DNA of 64,000 bases from Sapria himalayana (taxonomy: Eukaryota > Streptophyta > Magnoliopsida > Malpighiales > Rafflesiaceae), in assembly GCA_029783825.1 (NCBI GenBank), contig JAREIK010001723.1, positions 1,065,371 to 1,129,370 of the forward strand. The letters are read 5' to 3'. Each line of letters starts with the position of its first letter. Positions within the stretch are counted from its first letter, which is position 1. The position numbers and the translations under genes were made by a program. Positions 48,788 to 60,364 of the stretch are shown in pieces. Under the pieces are notes generated by a model that worked only from the letters and a program-made list of their open reading frames with translations, was not told the origin of the DNA and made no database searches.

Positions 48788-49866
48788 CTTGTGTACTCAT
48801 ACACATGCTTATATTATATATATATATTAAGTATATATATATATACACATTTATATATATGCTATATAGGTTTATATATCGAGATACACACACTCACACT
48901 TATATATATGTTTGTATATATTCTATATAGATTTCTGTATTGAGTACACACACACATATTTATATAAAGTGTGCGTGTGTGTGTATATATATATATAGAT
49001 ACACACACACATATATATATATATAAACCTGCACACACACGCACCCCTATATATATATATATAAAGTATGTATATTTATGTATATATGTTTACACACACA
49101 CACACACCTATATATTTACATCATATGTATCCATACATGTTTATATATTGCTCTATAGGTTTATATATAGAGATACACACACACACACACACCTCTACAC
49201 ACATGTTTATATATATATATATATATGCTATATTTGTTTACACACACACACATGTTTATATATTAAGTGTATATATATTTATATATTTTTAAATGTGTAT
49301 ATATTTAAGTAGGCAATTTTTAAAAAATAAAAATAATCTAAAATTGCTTTTTGAAACGCAAAGTGGTTTCTTGCATTTAAAAAAATGCAAATAGGTGCTT
49401 TTCGAATTTGAAAATAACCTTGCAAAAAAAAAAAAAACAATGGTGGGTTTCTGAACAGAAAATCATGTTTTAAATCCAATAATCCCGTATTAAAAATCAT
49501 AAGATTAGTTTTTAGAATTCGGGCACTAAAAATCAAATATTTTATGTTTTGGTGTATTTTTTTTTTTTTAAATTTTTAATAAGAGAATTAAAATCTTAAT
49601 ATTTTCATTTTGGTGCCTCAAAATATAAAATTTCTTATTTTGTTCATTATCTATTCCTAGGTTTGATACAAGTTAGTATCATAGACCTTATGTTACTTAT
49701 TATGTGGGTACACTAATACTCCAAGTATAATTATTTTTTCACAAGTGATCGATACCATTTTAGTCAGTAATGTTATTTTTTTGAGTATAAATTAAATTTT
49801 TGTGAGCTTACAAAAAATGAGAGCTTAGAGAATATATCTTGATTCACTATTTTTTTTATTTCACAA
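47771..49866. other. AT-rich intron DNA with microsatellites
   Basis: No gene. The middle part, 48480-49310, is a microsatellite cluster listed separately. The origin of the flanking parts is not recognised. Confidence 0.4.
48480..49310. repeat. Microsatellite cluster (TA, CA, TG)
   Basis: Alternating purine-pyrimidine tracts: TA runs at about 48488-48511 and 48667-48687, a long CA run at about 48750-48784, and many shorter CA and TA blocks to 49260. Several open frames encoding Thr-His or Ile-Tyr repeats are by-products. Such tracts can adopt left-handed or cruciform DNA. Confidence 0.9.
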
Positions 49867-50315
49867 TGTTTGGATTGACTCAATTCATTTGGAATATTGA
49901 AAGAAAATTATTGTATAAAAGGAAGTCGTAACTTGAAGAATAAACATTGTGACATGTTGATGTCATGACAGGGTTCTCTAGCATTGTGACTGGATCAATA
50001 TTCTACTTAACATGAAAAAGTCTCAACCTTGTCATTTAGGCTGCCACTCAAGTTGTTGTCATGACAATATGATGTGATTGAAATTGTCTTACAGCATTGT
50101 AATATATTGTTGTGACTAAATTACTGTCATGATTGAGATGTTATTACATTTTTATTTATTTGTATTTAAATGATTAGTAAATGAGCTAATATATAGAACA
50201 TATAATAGAAGATAGAACACAATGAACAATGTAAGAATGAAATAAAGCAACATTTCTTGTGTGTGCGCTCCCTCTTTTGCTTCCTCTCTTATATGTGTAT
50301 GGTTTTATTTGTTCT
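49867..50315 (+). repeat. LTR of element B, first part (split by copia 3)
   Basis: This matches 56701-57110 as a direct repeat, beginning TGTTTGGATTGACT versus TGTTAAAATTGACT. It includes the shared blocks GATTGAAATTGTCTT and AACAATGTAGAA-like sequence. It is interrupted after GTTCT (50311-50315) by copia element 3 and resumes at 54987. Confidence 0.75.
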
Positions 50316-50388
50316 TGTTGAAAAAGAAAGAGAGAGAGAGAAAAAACCTTTTTTTTTCACGTTTTGGTGCTTCGCCTTATATTCCACA
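50316..50388 (-). repeat. 3' LTR of copia element 3 (73 bp)
   Basis: It runs TG...CA in element orientation, with the boundaries fixed by polypurine tract and target duplication. It contains a short GA tract (about 50326-50341). Apart from the GA tract it matches the other LTR at almost every position. Confidence 0.9.
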
Positions 50389-50395
50389 CTCCCCC

Positions 50396-53300
50396 TCAAG
50401 CTGGAGCATATATGTCATATGCACCAAGCTTGTTACAAATGTATTTAATCCTAGGATGACTGAGAGATTTAGTGAAGATATCTGCTAGTTGATCATCTGA
50501 ATTAATAAAACTTGTAGCAACACATCATGATGTGATCTTCTCTCTAATGAAGTGACAATCAACTTCAATATGTTTGGTCCTTTCATGAAAGAATGGATTG
50601 AATACAATATGTAATGCGGCCTGGTTATCACAGATGAGTTTCATCTCTTCATTCTTTCCAAATCTCAACTCTCGAAGAAGATGTTTCAACCATATGAGTT
50701 CACATGTTGCCAAAGCCATAGCTCGATACTCGGCTTCAATGCTAGATCTCGCCACAACATCTTGTTTCTTACTCTTCCAAGATATTAGATTACCTCCAAT
50801 AAAAACACAGTACCCTGAAGTGGAACGTCTATCTGTGGGTGTGTTAGCCCAATCTGCATCTGTATAACCAACAACCTGAGTATGTCCTCTGTTCTCGTAC
50901 AACACACCTTGGCCTGGTGTACTTTTGATATATCGAAGAATGCGGATTACGGCATCCCAATGGCTATCACATGGTGACTATAGGAATTGACTAACAATAC
51001 TCACAAGAAAAGAAATGTCTGGACGAGTAATGGTGAGATAGTTCAATTTACCTACGAGTCGTCGATATCTCCCATGGTCTCCTAAAGGCTCCCACTGTCC
51101 TGGTACAAGTTTGACATTTGGATTCATAGGTGTGTCTACCGGTTTACAATCTAACATACCGGTATCTTCCAGGATGTCTAAAGCATAATTCCTTTGGGAA
51201 AGGACCATACCTGAACTGGATTGAGCTATTTTAATTCCCAAGAAATACTTGAGTTTCCTCAAATCTTTGGTCTGAAAGTGGATAAAAAGATGTTGCTTTA
51301 GTTTCTGAATACCATCCTGATCACTGCCTATAATGACAATGTCATCCATATAAACAACCAGATAAATACACTGCCCCAAGGAGTTATGATGATAGAAAAT
51401 TGAATGGTCTGCTGTACTGCGAAGCATGCCAAACTCTTGAACAACAGAACTAAAACGACCAAACCATGCTCGAGGAGATTGTTTCAAGCCATATAGAGAA
51501 CGGCGTAACTTGCACACTAAACCAGACTCCCCCTGAGCAACAAAACCAGGAGGTTGCTCCATGTAAACTTCCTCGGCAAGATCACCATGAAGGAAGACAT
51601 TTTTAATATCCAACTGATAAATAGGCCAAGAACACATAGCAGCCATGGAGAGAAGCAGACGAACAGAAGCAATCTTGGCAATAGGGGAGAATATGTCAGC
51701 ATAATCAGAACCATAAATCTGAGTATAGCCTTTAGCAACTAAGTGGGCCTTAAGGCGATCAACTTGACCATCAGGACCAACCTTAATTGCATAGACCCAA
51801 CGACAACCAACTGTAGATTTACCAGAGGGTAAAACAACAAGATCCCAAGTGCCATTAGAGTGTAGAGCAGCCATTTCATCCACCATTGCCTGTCGCCAGC
51901 TTGGATGGGAACGAGCTTCATGGGTACTCTTTGGAAGAGAAACAGAGGATATAGCAGAGACAAAAGGAGAATAGGGTGAAGATAATCGATGATAACTCAA
52001 AAAATTATAAATAGGATGAGGATTACGAGTAGAGCGATTACCTTTCCGAGTAGCAATGAGTAAGTCATCAGGAGAGGGTGGAGCCGGGGCAGGAGAAGCC
52101 AAAGGGATAGGAAGTGAGTCAGCAGGTGCTTCAGCAAACGACAGAGGAGCATCGACACGAGGGCGACGATGATAAACCTGAAGTGGTCGAGGAGGCACAA
52201 CATCAGGTGAAGAGACAATGTGAATGGACAAGACTACAGAAACATGAAGAGACTCAGAAGTGGTGGAAAAGAATGACGAGTCCTCAAAGAAAGTAAAATC
52301 AGTGGAGATAAAGTAGCGATGAGTCTCAAGAGAATAACAATGATAACCTATCTGAAGTCTGGAATATCCCAAGAAGAGACACCTCATGGCTTTGGCTGAA
52401 AGCTTGTCTTGTCCATGAGTGAGAATATGAGCAAAGCAAGTACAACCAAAGACATGAGGAGGAAGTAAATAAAGTGGTTGGTTAGGGAAGAGAAGGGGAT
52501 GAGGAATCTGATCATGTAAAACAGAGGGGGGTATACGATTAATCAAATAATAAGCGGTAAGAACAGCGTCTCCCCAAAAACGAAGAGGAACATTACTATG
52601 GAGGAGGATAGTACCAGCTGTCTCAACAAGATGTCGATTCTTGCGCTCAGCTACCCCATTTTGTTGAGGAGTATGAGCACAAGAAGACTGATGAAGAATC
52701 TCATGATGAGACATAAATGAAGTAAATGAGGATGAAAAATATTCCCTGGCATTGTCACTGCGTAACACACGGATAGAAATATTGAATTGGGTCTGGATTC
52801 CAGCATAAAATTTCTGAAAAATAGAAAATAACTCAGCTCGATTTTTCATTAAAAATAACCAAGTACATTGAGAATAGTCATCAATAAAAGTGACAAAATA
52901 CTGTAATCCTAAAGTAGACGCAGTCCGACAAAGACCCCAAACATCAGTGTGGACAAGCTCAAAAGGAGACTTTGCCCGATTATCCAAATGCTTTGGGAAC
53001 GAGACACGAGTATGTTTCCCAAGCTGACATGACTCACACGAAAGCGACGACAAAGTGAAAAAACGAGGGACCATCTTCTGGAACTTGGAGAGACTAGGGT
53101 GACCCAAATGACTGTAAATGAGGAGAGGAGCATCAGTAGAAATGCAAACTGTAGGAGATGAATCCGAGGTGAGGTGATAGAGGCCTTGAGACTCACGTCC
53201 TATGCCAATCGTCTTCCCCGTATTCCGGTTCTGCAAGGTCACAAATATATCAGAAAATGTAATAGAGCAATTAAGAGTACGAGTGATTTTGCTGATGGAA

Positions 53301-54432
53301 ATAAGATTAAAAGGATATTTAGGAGTATAAAGGACAGAAGTGAGAGGTAGAGAAGGTAGAGGAAGGGCCAAACCAATACCTTTAGCCACAGTTTGAGAAC
53401 CATTAGCTAAGGTAACAATAGGTAAAGCAGAGGTAGTAGAAATAGAGGAGAAAAAAATCCTTATTACCAGATATGTGATCAGAAGCTCCAGAATCTAGAA
53501 TCCAGGGTCCAAGAGAAGATGTGTGGGTAAGGCAGACAGAGGTATTACCAGGCTGGGCAACAGAGGCAACAGAAGCCTAATATGCCTGAGATGCGGAGGA
53601 GCTCGGAGGCTGAGGCAGCTGAGAATCAGAGGACTGGACCATATGGGCAGTGCGAGGAGGCCGTCCATGTAACTGATAGCAACAATCATGAGTGTGGCCA
53701 AGTTTATTGCAATAGGTGCAATGAGGACGTTGGTCCCTACCTCGGTTACCTCTGCGGCCTCCTTGAGTGGTAGTGTGATAAACTAACACAGAAGAATCTG
53801 AAGTGCTATCAGATGGCAAAGTCTGAGTGGACGAGATACGAAGGAGGCGAGCAAACACATCATCCAAGAATAGAACTGATGAACTGCCAAGAATCTGATT
53901 GCGGACAGGCTCAAGATCCGGACGGAGGCCAATAGGAGTAAAGACCATGAAGAACTTATCAAGCTGTGTTTGTTGAGCACCAACATCAGAAGTAAAAGGC
54001 ATCACAGTCAAGAACTCTTCTTTAAGAGAAGCAATCTGGCCAATATAAGTAGATAGATCTAAGTTTTGTTGGCTTAGATGGACAATAGTAGAAGCCACAT
54101 TATAAAGACGCTGGATATCATTCGTGTATAATCCTTTAGCTTGTCCAAAATTTAAAACAAGTTTGGTAGGCTTGAAGATGAAGAAGAATCTTAGGACAAC
54201 TGATTGCCACAATATATTATATAATTGGGCATCTATCTTCCTCCACTGTATGCGGTCAACATCAGGGATATCTGTCTCTTGTGTAACCATGTGATCCTCA
54301 TATCCTTGACCCATAAACATAGTTCAACAGAAGCTGACCAGGAAAGATAATTTTCATTGCCAACCAATTTCTCCGAGTAATCATAGGAGATCCAGATATA
54401 ATAGAGAAAAAAATGAAAGTTTTAGCAGCCAT
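50396..54432 (-). pseudogene. Copia element 3 gag-pol, few disruptions
   Basis: The frame starts at 54432 (MAAKTF). Gag contains FMGQGYEDHMVTQETDIPD after two frameshifts, and a zinc knuckle CTYCNKLGHTHDCC (about 53700). The protease site is WILDSGASDH. An 803-codon open stretch (53389-50978) spans the segment before integrase (HLGHPSLSKFQ, CESCQLGKHTRVSF), integrase (YFVTFIDDYSQCTWLFLMKN, QNGVAERKNRHLVE) and reverse transcriptase (VYAIKVGPDGQ, YGLKQSPRAWF, YMDD where the family usually has YVDD). RNase H follows (GYTDADWANTPTDRRSTSGY, RSSIEAEYRAMALATCELIW) and the end DDQLADIFTKSL to 50396. Defects seen: stops at 53577, 50978 and 50525, and a frameshift in the poly-T run near 53450. Confidence 0.93.
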
Positions 54433-54572
54433 ATCTACTTCAGATTGAAAGGAGCCCTAGTATAGCTCTAGATTGTGGCGTGGCAGCACCCGAAAGGTTG
54501 AAGAGGCAAGGAACATGATTTCTGAACTGAAGCAATAAAAAGACAAACAGAGCTTGAACTCGATTTAAGAGA

Positions 54573-54815
54573 TCAGCAAGAGCTTCTCTTCTTTTAGCAG
54601 GATATGATCTTGCCAGTGCTTATGAGATCACGGTGCCGGCGAGAGGTAGAGCGTTGGTCGGTACCAATTTGAGCATATTTATTCCCGAAAGCACATATGC
54701 TCACATCGCGCCGAGAATAGGGCTGGCCGTGAAACACGGCATCGACGTCGGAGCAGGTGTGATCGACGCCGATTATTGTGGCCCCGTGGGAGTCATTTTA
54801 TTCAATCCCTCTGAT
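54573..54815 (+). pseudogene. Captured dUTPase gene fragment
   Basis: 81 codons without a stop resemble eukaryotic dUTPase, the trimeric enzyme that hydrolyses dUTP to dUMP and pyrophosphate. The translation includes [54 protein letters not shown] and [20 protein letters not shown]. Motif 1 (AGYDL), motif 2 (PRxGLAxK, with Ile for the usual Ser) and motif 3 (GVIDADYxG) are present. Motifs 4 and 5 and the N-terminus are missing. It lies antisense in the leader of copia element 3, ending in that element's primer-binding site, and is richer in G and C than its surroundings. It cannot make an active enzyme. It is most simply a host gene piece picked up by the element. Confidence 0.9.
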
Positions 54816-54819
54816 ACCA

Positions 54820-54981
<162 letters not shown>

Positions 54982-54986
54982 GTTCT

Positions 54987-55320
54987 CTTATGTAGTTCCT
55001 CTATAACCTCAACGTCAATCACATTGTGAATTTACTCTAGCCATTCAGATTCCTTGTCACTTGTTGGTCAGCCTAGGTAGATCTAATGAATCGACGACAA
55101 AATCCTGTGGATAATATGTCTGCCTTAACATTGGGTATCATATCATTTAGTATCATGATATTTGTATTATAAGTTTTGGTTTTGATCTTGACATTTGGCT
55201 ATTGGATCAATTAGCCCTAAAGATTCCTTGGCATTTGGTATTTAGAGCGAGGTTCTAATCCCAAATATTTGATGTTAGAGTGCTTTTTAGAGTATCTGAT
55301 TTCTAATATTTGCTATTAGA
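54987..55320 (+). repeat. LTR of element B, second part
   Basis: The continuation of 49867-50315 after copia element 3. It matches 57110-57430, for example GATCTAATGAATCGACGA versus GATCCAATGAATTGATGA. Near its end several primer-binding-like words occur in tandem (TTTGGTATTTAGAGCG at 55236, TTTGATGTTAGAGTG, TTTGCTATTAGAGTTGG at 55306). Confidence 0.7.
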
Positions 55321-56700
55321 GTTGGATTATTTTAGAAGGTTTATTTGTAAGATCTATTAGGAAAATTCCATAAACAAATAGGTCAATGAGTTTGGAGATA
55401 GATAAATTTTTAGGCAATAATTTTGAACTTAAGCGGGAAAAGAAAGGCTTTCTGGTGGATAAAAACTTATGATTTGTAATTTAGAATCCAAAATTGTTTA
55501 TCAGTGGTATTATAGTAGAATTGAAGTCAATTGTTATTGGTGAGTAAAAGCTAGATTGAATAGCTAGAATCATTTGACTATGCTTGGTTGACTCCGTTCT
55601 TGTGAATGTCACTGGACATGAAATGACAATGATTTTAGATTACTCTAATGAATTTATATCAAAACAAGTTACTATTCAATTAAATATGTTTGAGAAAAAA
55701 ATTATTCAATCTATGTATGGAGGTAGAGGTGTCAAAAGGGCAGGGTGGTCCAAGCTAGGCAGACCCTTGGCATGATTCGTGTTGTGCCGGGCTGGCACGA
55801 TCCATGCCTCGTGTCAGGCCCGGTATGACCCGTGTGACTCGACTGATGTCATTGTAAATCTGCCCGGGGATTCGGCAAGTCCAGGCACTAATTGGGTATG
55901 AGCCGAGCTAGCGATTCTCAAGCCATGCCGTGCCGTGCCTGGCACGACACGGTTATTGTACCGGGCCGTGCCGGGCACATCACGGTGGCCCGATTGCGCC
56001 ACCAAAAAATGGCCATGCCCAGCTCATTTGATACTTCTATTTGGTGGATATGATATATTTTTTCTAGTCTCTTATATGATTTTAATATATTAATCAACCA
56101 ACATCATCTATAGTTTGTGAAATTAGTGGTGATGATAGGGCGATAATGTGTCTTTATTCATTGTCAGATTCATAGGATAATTTAATTTATCTTTATTGAT
56201 AATAATTTGCTGATGTTAACATATGAGGGTGTGATGTATTTCTTTTGCCCAAGAATATGATGAGACATAATATAAGAGTATCCTTGAGTAAAGTGTTACT
56301 TGTTAGAGGTGGAATTGTTGATAATATTTTCTCTCAATCAGCAAGCAAACCACAATTTAAAGAAAGGTCGACGAGTGAAAAAATTCATGGTTAATTTTTA
56401 AAAATGCAACATGTTAGGACACTTTAAAAAGAATCGTCGAGTATATGTTTGCAAAGCTGAAAATGGTAGAACTAGCTCGATAAAAGAGGTGAAGTCTTAT
56501 ATATGAACAACTACTCTATATGAACATGACTCTACTTAATTTTGTCTTAACTTTATTTGAACATTATGATGATGAGTATATGAAAATTATGATGGAGGAA
56601 AGATATATCTGAACAACTACTCTATAATTAATAGTGTAGGTCTTGAGAAAGTGATGATTAGTCTCAACTTTGTCTTAAATTTATTTGTCATGTGAGAGAA
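55321..56700 (+). pseudogene. Element B gag remnant
   Basis: Shortly after the LTR the reading EIDKFLGNNFELKREKKGFL (55395 on) fits the start of a copia gag (usually EIxKFDGxNFxLWKxxMxxLL). Later traces include DGAIMCLYSLSDSXDNLIY (about 56150) and CNMLGHFKKNR (56408-56440), a zinc knuckle that has lost its first and last Cys. No protease, integrase or reverse transcriptase follows before the next LTR, so the pol part is deleted. A 316-bp hAT-like element sits inside. The end GTGAGAGAA before 56701 looks like a polypurine tract. Confidence 0.6.
55724..56039. mobile_element. Non-autonomous hAT-like element, 316 bp
   Basis: The ends are TAGAGGTGTCAAAAGGG and CATTTGATACTTCTA. Flanking 8-mers are TATGGAGG (55716-55723) and TTTGGTGG (56040-56047), six of eight matching. 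It is made of two GC-rich tip-like halves and has no coding potential. It is inserted in the gag of element B. Confidence 0.82.
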
Positions 56701-57430
56701 TGTTAAAATTGACTAATACATCACATGTATTAGTATTCATGTTCATGTCTTGACGTGGTTCTTGAGCATCATAACAGGATCGATGTTCTACATAACTTGT
56801 GAAAGTTATGATCTTGCTCTTTAGGCCGAAACTCAGTATTTTCATGATATGAAATATGCTATTATGATTGAAATTGTCTTGCGATATGAAAATATATTAT
56901 TATAGTTGGTTTAGTGTTGTGATTGAGAATATATTGTCGCTTTTTCATTTACTTGTATTCAGCTTGTATTTAAGTAATTAGTATATGAGCTAATATACAA
57001 AACATACAATATAATATATTACATAAAGAACAATGTAGAAAAGAAATAAAGTAACAATTTCTTGTGTGCGCACACAAGAAATATAGAACACTCTCTCCCC
57101 TCCTATTTTGTGTGTATTGTCTTTGTGCTCTCTTTTATATCTCGTATATAATTTTGACATGAATTGCATCATGTATTTACCCTAAACATTGATGTTCCCT
57201 ATTATTCGGTGATGAGTCGAGGTTGATCCAATGAATTGATGATAAGATTATTTGGGCAATATGTTTGTCTTGATGTTGTGTATCAATGTTTTTGGTATTC
57301 TGACATTGGTATTGTAGGTTTTTGTCAAGATCCTAACATTTTCCATTATAACCAATTGGCTCTGCTGATTCATTGACATTTGATATAAGTGGGAATGAAT
57401 TTTTGATTCATAATATTTGATATTAGACAC
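56701..57430 (+). repeat. Second LTR of element B
   Basis: It starts TGTTAAAATTGACT right after the polypurine-like tract and matches the split LTR at 49867-50315 plus 54987-55320 over about 730 bp. The right limit is uncertain, because primer-binding-like sequence (TTTGATATTAGACAC near 57415) follows here too, as after the first LTR. Confidence 0.7.
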
Positions 57431-59354
57431 TTGTTAGAATATGTTATTCCTAACCCTCAATAATCTCACTTGGACCTCCTCCTAAGAGAAAGCATCTCTA
57501 ATTAGTTGCATATGAATTTGTTGGTTCACATTATTATTATGCTTTTATAAAGTTATCATATGTTTTAACAAATATAATTTATGTTGAATTTGGTGAGTGA
57601 GATTTTCTATGAGAGGAAACCTACCTCAAATTCACACAACATAATAGCTTGAGTTTATTTTTGTTCAAGCTCATGATGAGTCAGAAATTGAATTATTTGA
57701 TTATCTACAAACTAGGTTTATCCTAAGAAGGAGACAATATGCATCCTTCTCATAATAGAGATGTGATTATCGAGATCCAAATGATTTTGTTGTTGATCAT
57801 TTTGATCTTGATTTTTTTATCGCTATCTAAAAGAAATAAAAAAGTTGGTGGTATTTGATCTCATAGATTTTGTCATACATAGGCTTTCTCTTTTTTTTTA
57901 TTTACTTCTTTTAACAGTACAATGATATATCTTATTTAGAGGTATTATCTAACTCATGATGACATTATGTCATGTTGGAAGAGATAAATATCCTCATCTT
58001 TAATAAAACGTAAGAACTAATATTATGGGTTACAGAAAAGTTTATTGATTGTTACATGTGAATTTTTATTGTGAAAATAAGTTTAAGTGAAAATGTAAAT
58101 TACTTTAATATAAAACTTGTAACTAGTGAGTTTAATCAGATATTTGGTTTGCATACCATAATATATATTTTTTAGTGATTAAGATTCTTTGTATGATTCT
58201 TATTTCTTAAGCGGTATCTCATAAATGAATGATATATAAGCTTGATATGAAAATATTTTTTTTTTCATGATAATTTTGAGAATGATGTGTATTTGAAATA
58301 GTCACGAGTTTTGAATAATATAATTAAATATAGTTTTTTAAATTATGAAATATATTGTATCACTCGAAATAATCATTGAGAGCCTGATTAGTAAGATTTT
58401 CACAATTAATCACTTCTTTTGGGTTACACGTATATTATATATTTATCTTGGTTATTTTTTTTTGGTAAAATTTTGATGACAATATGATTTTACATATTGT
58501 GTATGTGAGTAATATTTTGATTATATGAAATGAGAAGTTGAGAATCACCAAACTCAAAGAGTCTGATGTACCCTCTATTGCAATTTTATATAAATGAGCT
58601 TGTTAGATTCATATAATTTCTTGGCATAGGGATAATCTTTTATAAGAGAAGAATTTTTTTATCATAGAGAAAATATGTGATTGATATTTTTATAAATGTT
58701 AGCCTCTTGGGTTGTGGTCCAATTGATGCTCCTATTAATGTAAGTCTAAGTTTTTTATTTGTCGTGATTCATTCAATTGATTACTACTTATGAGAAAAAT
58801 TAATTATATAATTATTATCAGATTATATTTAACTTGTACAGTTAATATAGTTAATTATTTTTTAGTTTTTCTTTGGTAGATTTATATAAGATCTCTTTTA
58901 GTGGTTATGAGTACTCACTATAAGCTAATATATTATGAAGTTCATAATATATTTTTGTATTTTTTTTAAGATAAATTTGTCTTATTAAAAATTAAGAGTT
59001 AACTAGTTATTTTGTGATTTAGAATGATAATGATTATTTCTTGTGAGATATTTTAGATCTATTATCTGCTTGAAGAAATCAAATATTTATTTATTTTTTC
59101 ATTATATTTTATTGTGATCATTAAATAATAAGATATATAGTTATTAATCTGATATTTAATGAGTGAAAGAAGTATATAAACGTGAATTAACACTTCTTTA
59201 GAGAGTTGATTCAATATGAAATCATTGTCATAGCTTATATTCAAGCAGTAGATCACAAAACTTACATTTCATCAAAGCCTTGAAATGGTTTGAACTTGCA
59301 TTTTTTTTTTAAAGTTTAGTATTCTTGACTTTTATGCACTTGCTTCATTGATGA
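57431..59354 (+). pseudogene. Decayed copia reverse transcriptase and RNase H
   Basis: Translated traces follow the copia order. Around 57980-58150: MLEEINILIFNKT, WVTEKFIDCYM*IFIVK, LVTSEFNQIFGL, which fit the start of reverse transcriptase (family: AMLEEINALxKNxTWELV ... LVAxGFxQxxGIDY). Around 58600-58880: FLGIGIIFYKRRIFLSXRKY, VSLLGCGPIDAPIN and KINYIIIIRLYLTCTVNIVN, matching the region YFLGIEVxxSxxGIxLSQRKY to KLNYLTVTRPDI. The RNase H end near 59230-59290 is faint. It belongs either to copia A2 or to a second copy of element B. Confidence 0.65.
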
Positions 59355-59661
59355 TGTTGTGGACCATCTTTTATTTTATCTCATCTTTAATTTATATATG
59401 AGAGAATCCAATTTGTGTAATGCTTTAATTCAATTAGTTTTTTTTACAAGGATTTAGCTTGTATACATTATTTATTTAGATTTCATATTGTTTATTTTTC
59501 TCTTTGGCTTGTTCCTCAATATATGTGTATGGCATATTCTTACTTTTGAAAGCTCATCTTTTCTTTCCTGCTTAGAACTTGTCTTGTTGGTTTCCACCTT
59601 TTTAAACTTCCATACAACTATTACAGGCATTGCCCATAATTCATCAGTTTTATCAATTCAG

Positions 59662-59784
59662 GTTGCAAAGGCTCCAGATGGGAATGGTGGCATGTATTCA
59701 GCTCTGAAATCTGCAAATTTATTAGAAGACATGACAACCCGAGGGATAAAATATGTTGATTGTTATGGAGTTGATAATGCACTT
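59662..59784 (+). CDS. UAP: UDP-GlcNAc pyrophosphorylase, exon (PDGNGG)
   Basis: A 123-nt exon, 41 codons in phase 0, reading VAKAPDGNGGMYSALKSANL and then MTTRGIKYVDCYGVDNAL. APDGNGG is a substrate-binding hallmark of UDP-N-acetylhexosamine pyrophosphorylases, and VDCYGVDN is the plant form of the next block. The acceptor is CAATTCAG. The donor GTGGGC is weak, but the join to VRVADP is exact. Confidence 0.95.
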
Positions 59785-59866
59785 GTGGGCCTGTTTTTTG
59801 ATCCTCAATTTTTTTTATTTGATGTTCTCATTATTTATTATTAAATGTGTGTTACTTAAAATTTAG

Positions 59867-59944
59867 GTTCGTGTAGCTGATCCAGCATTTTTAGGTTATT
59901 TCATTGATAAAGGTGTTTCTGCTGCTGCAAAAGTTGTTCGCAAG
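59867..59944 (+). CDS. UAP: UDP-GlcNAc pyrophosphorylase, exon (VADPAFLGYF)
   Basis: A 78-nt exon, 26 codons in phase 0, reading VRVADPAFLGYFIDKGVSAA and KVVRK. The aspartate of VADP and the VxKVADPxFxG pattern are shared by the whole family. The acceptor is AAATTTAG and the donor GTGACC. The intron before it is only 82 bp. Confidence 0.95.
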
Positions 59945-60220
59945 GTGACCTCTCTTCTGAATGAATTCTGCAAGATAGCACTTGTAATTTCTCTGTTCAG
60001 TGAAATTATAGAACCATCATTAATAAACATATATTTTGGAATCATAACCAAACAATACATTCATGCTGCTTGAAAAACAATCAGTGTTATTTGTTATCAA
60101 TGGCACTGTTATGTGCAATATGGTTTTATGCCTATGCAATGAGTACTCAATCTTTGTTACCACATCTATGTGCTTCACACCTGAAAGGTATTGTATTATT
60201 AATGAGCAAATTTATTACAG

Positions 60221-60364
60221 GCATATCCTCAGGAAAAGGTTGGGGTATTTGTCAGGCGTGGCAAGGGTGGGCCACTCTGTGTAGTTGAATACAGTGAGCT
60301 GGATCAGCTTTTGGCTTCTGCAGTAAATCAAGAAAATGGGCAGCTTTGTTTTTGTTGGGGTAAT
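60221..60364 (+). CDS. UAP: UDP-GlcNAc pyrophosphorylase, last visible exon
   Basis: A 144-nt exon, 48 codons in phase 0, reading AYPQEKVGVFVRRGKGGPLC, VVEYSELDQLLASAVNQENG and ending LCFCWGN before donor GTAAGT. The E-K-V-G and VVEYSE blocks are conserved in the family. The next expected exon, which in homologues begins near VCLHMFTLDFL, was not found up to 64000, so the following intron exceeds 3.6 kb. Residues Cys in GPLC and Gly in CWGN are less usual than Thr/Ser and Ser, yet nothing suggests loss of function. Confidence 0.95.

Noticed and set aside
48724..49312. Open frames with Thr-His and Ile-Tyr repeats
   Set aside because: They are translations of CA and TA microsatellites.
54573..54815. 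dUTPase as an encoded domain of the retroelement polyprotein
   Set aside because: It is on the opposite strand from gag-pol and upstream of gag, and it is truncated at both ends.
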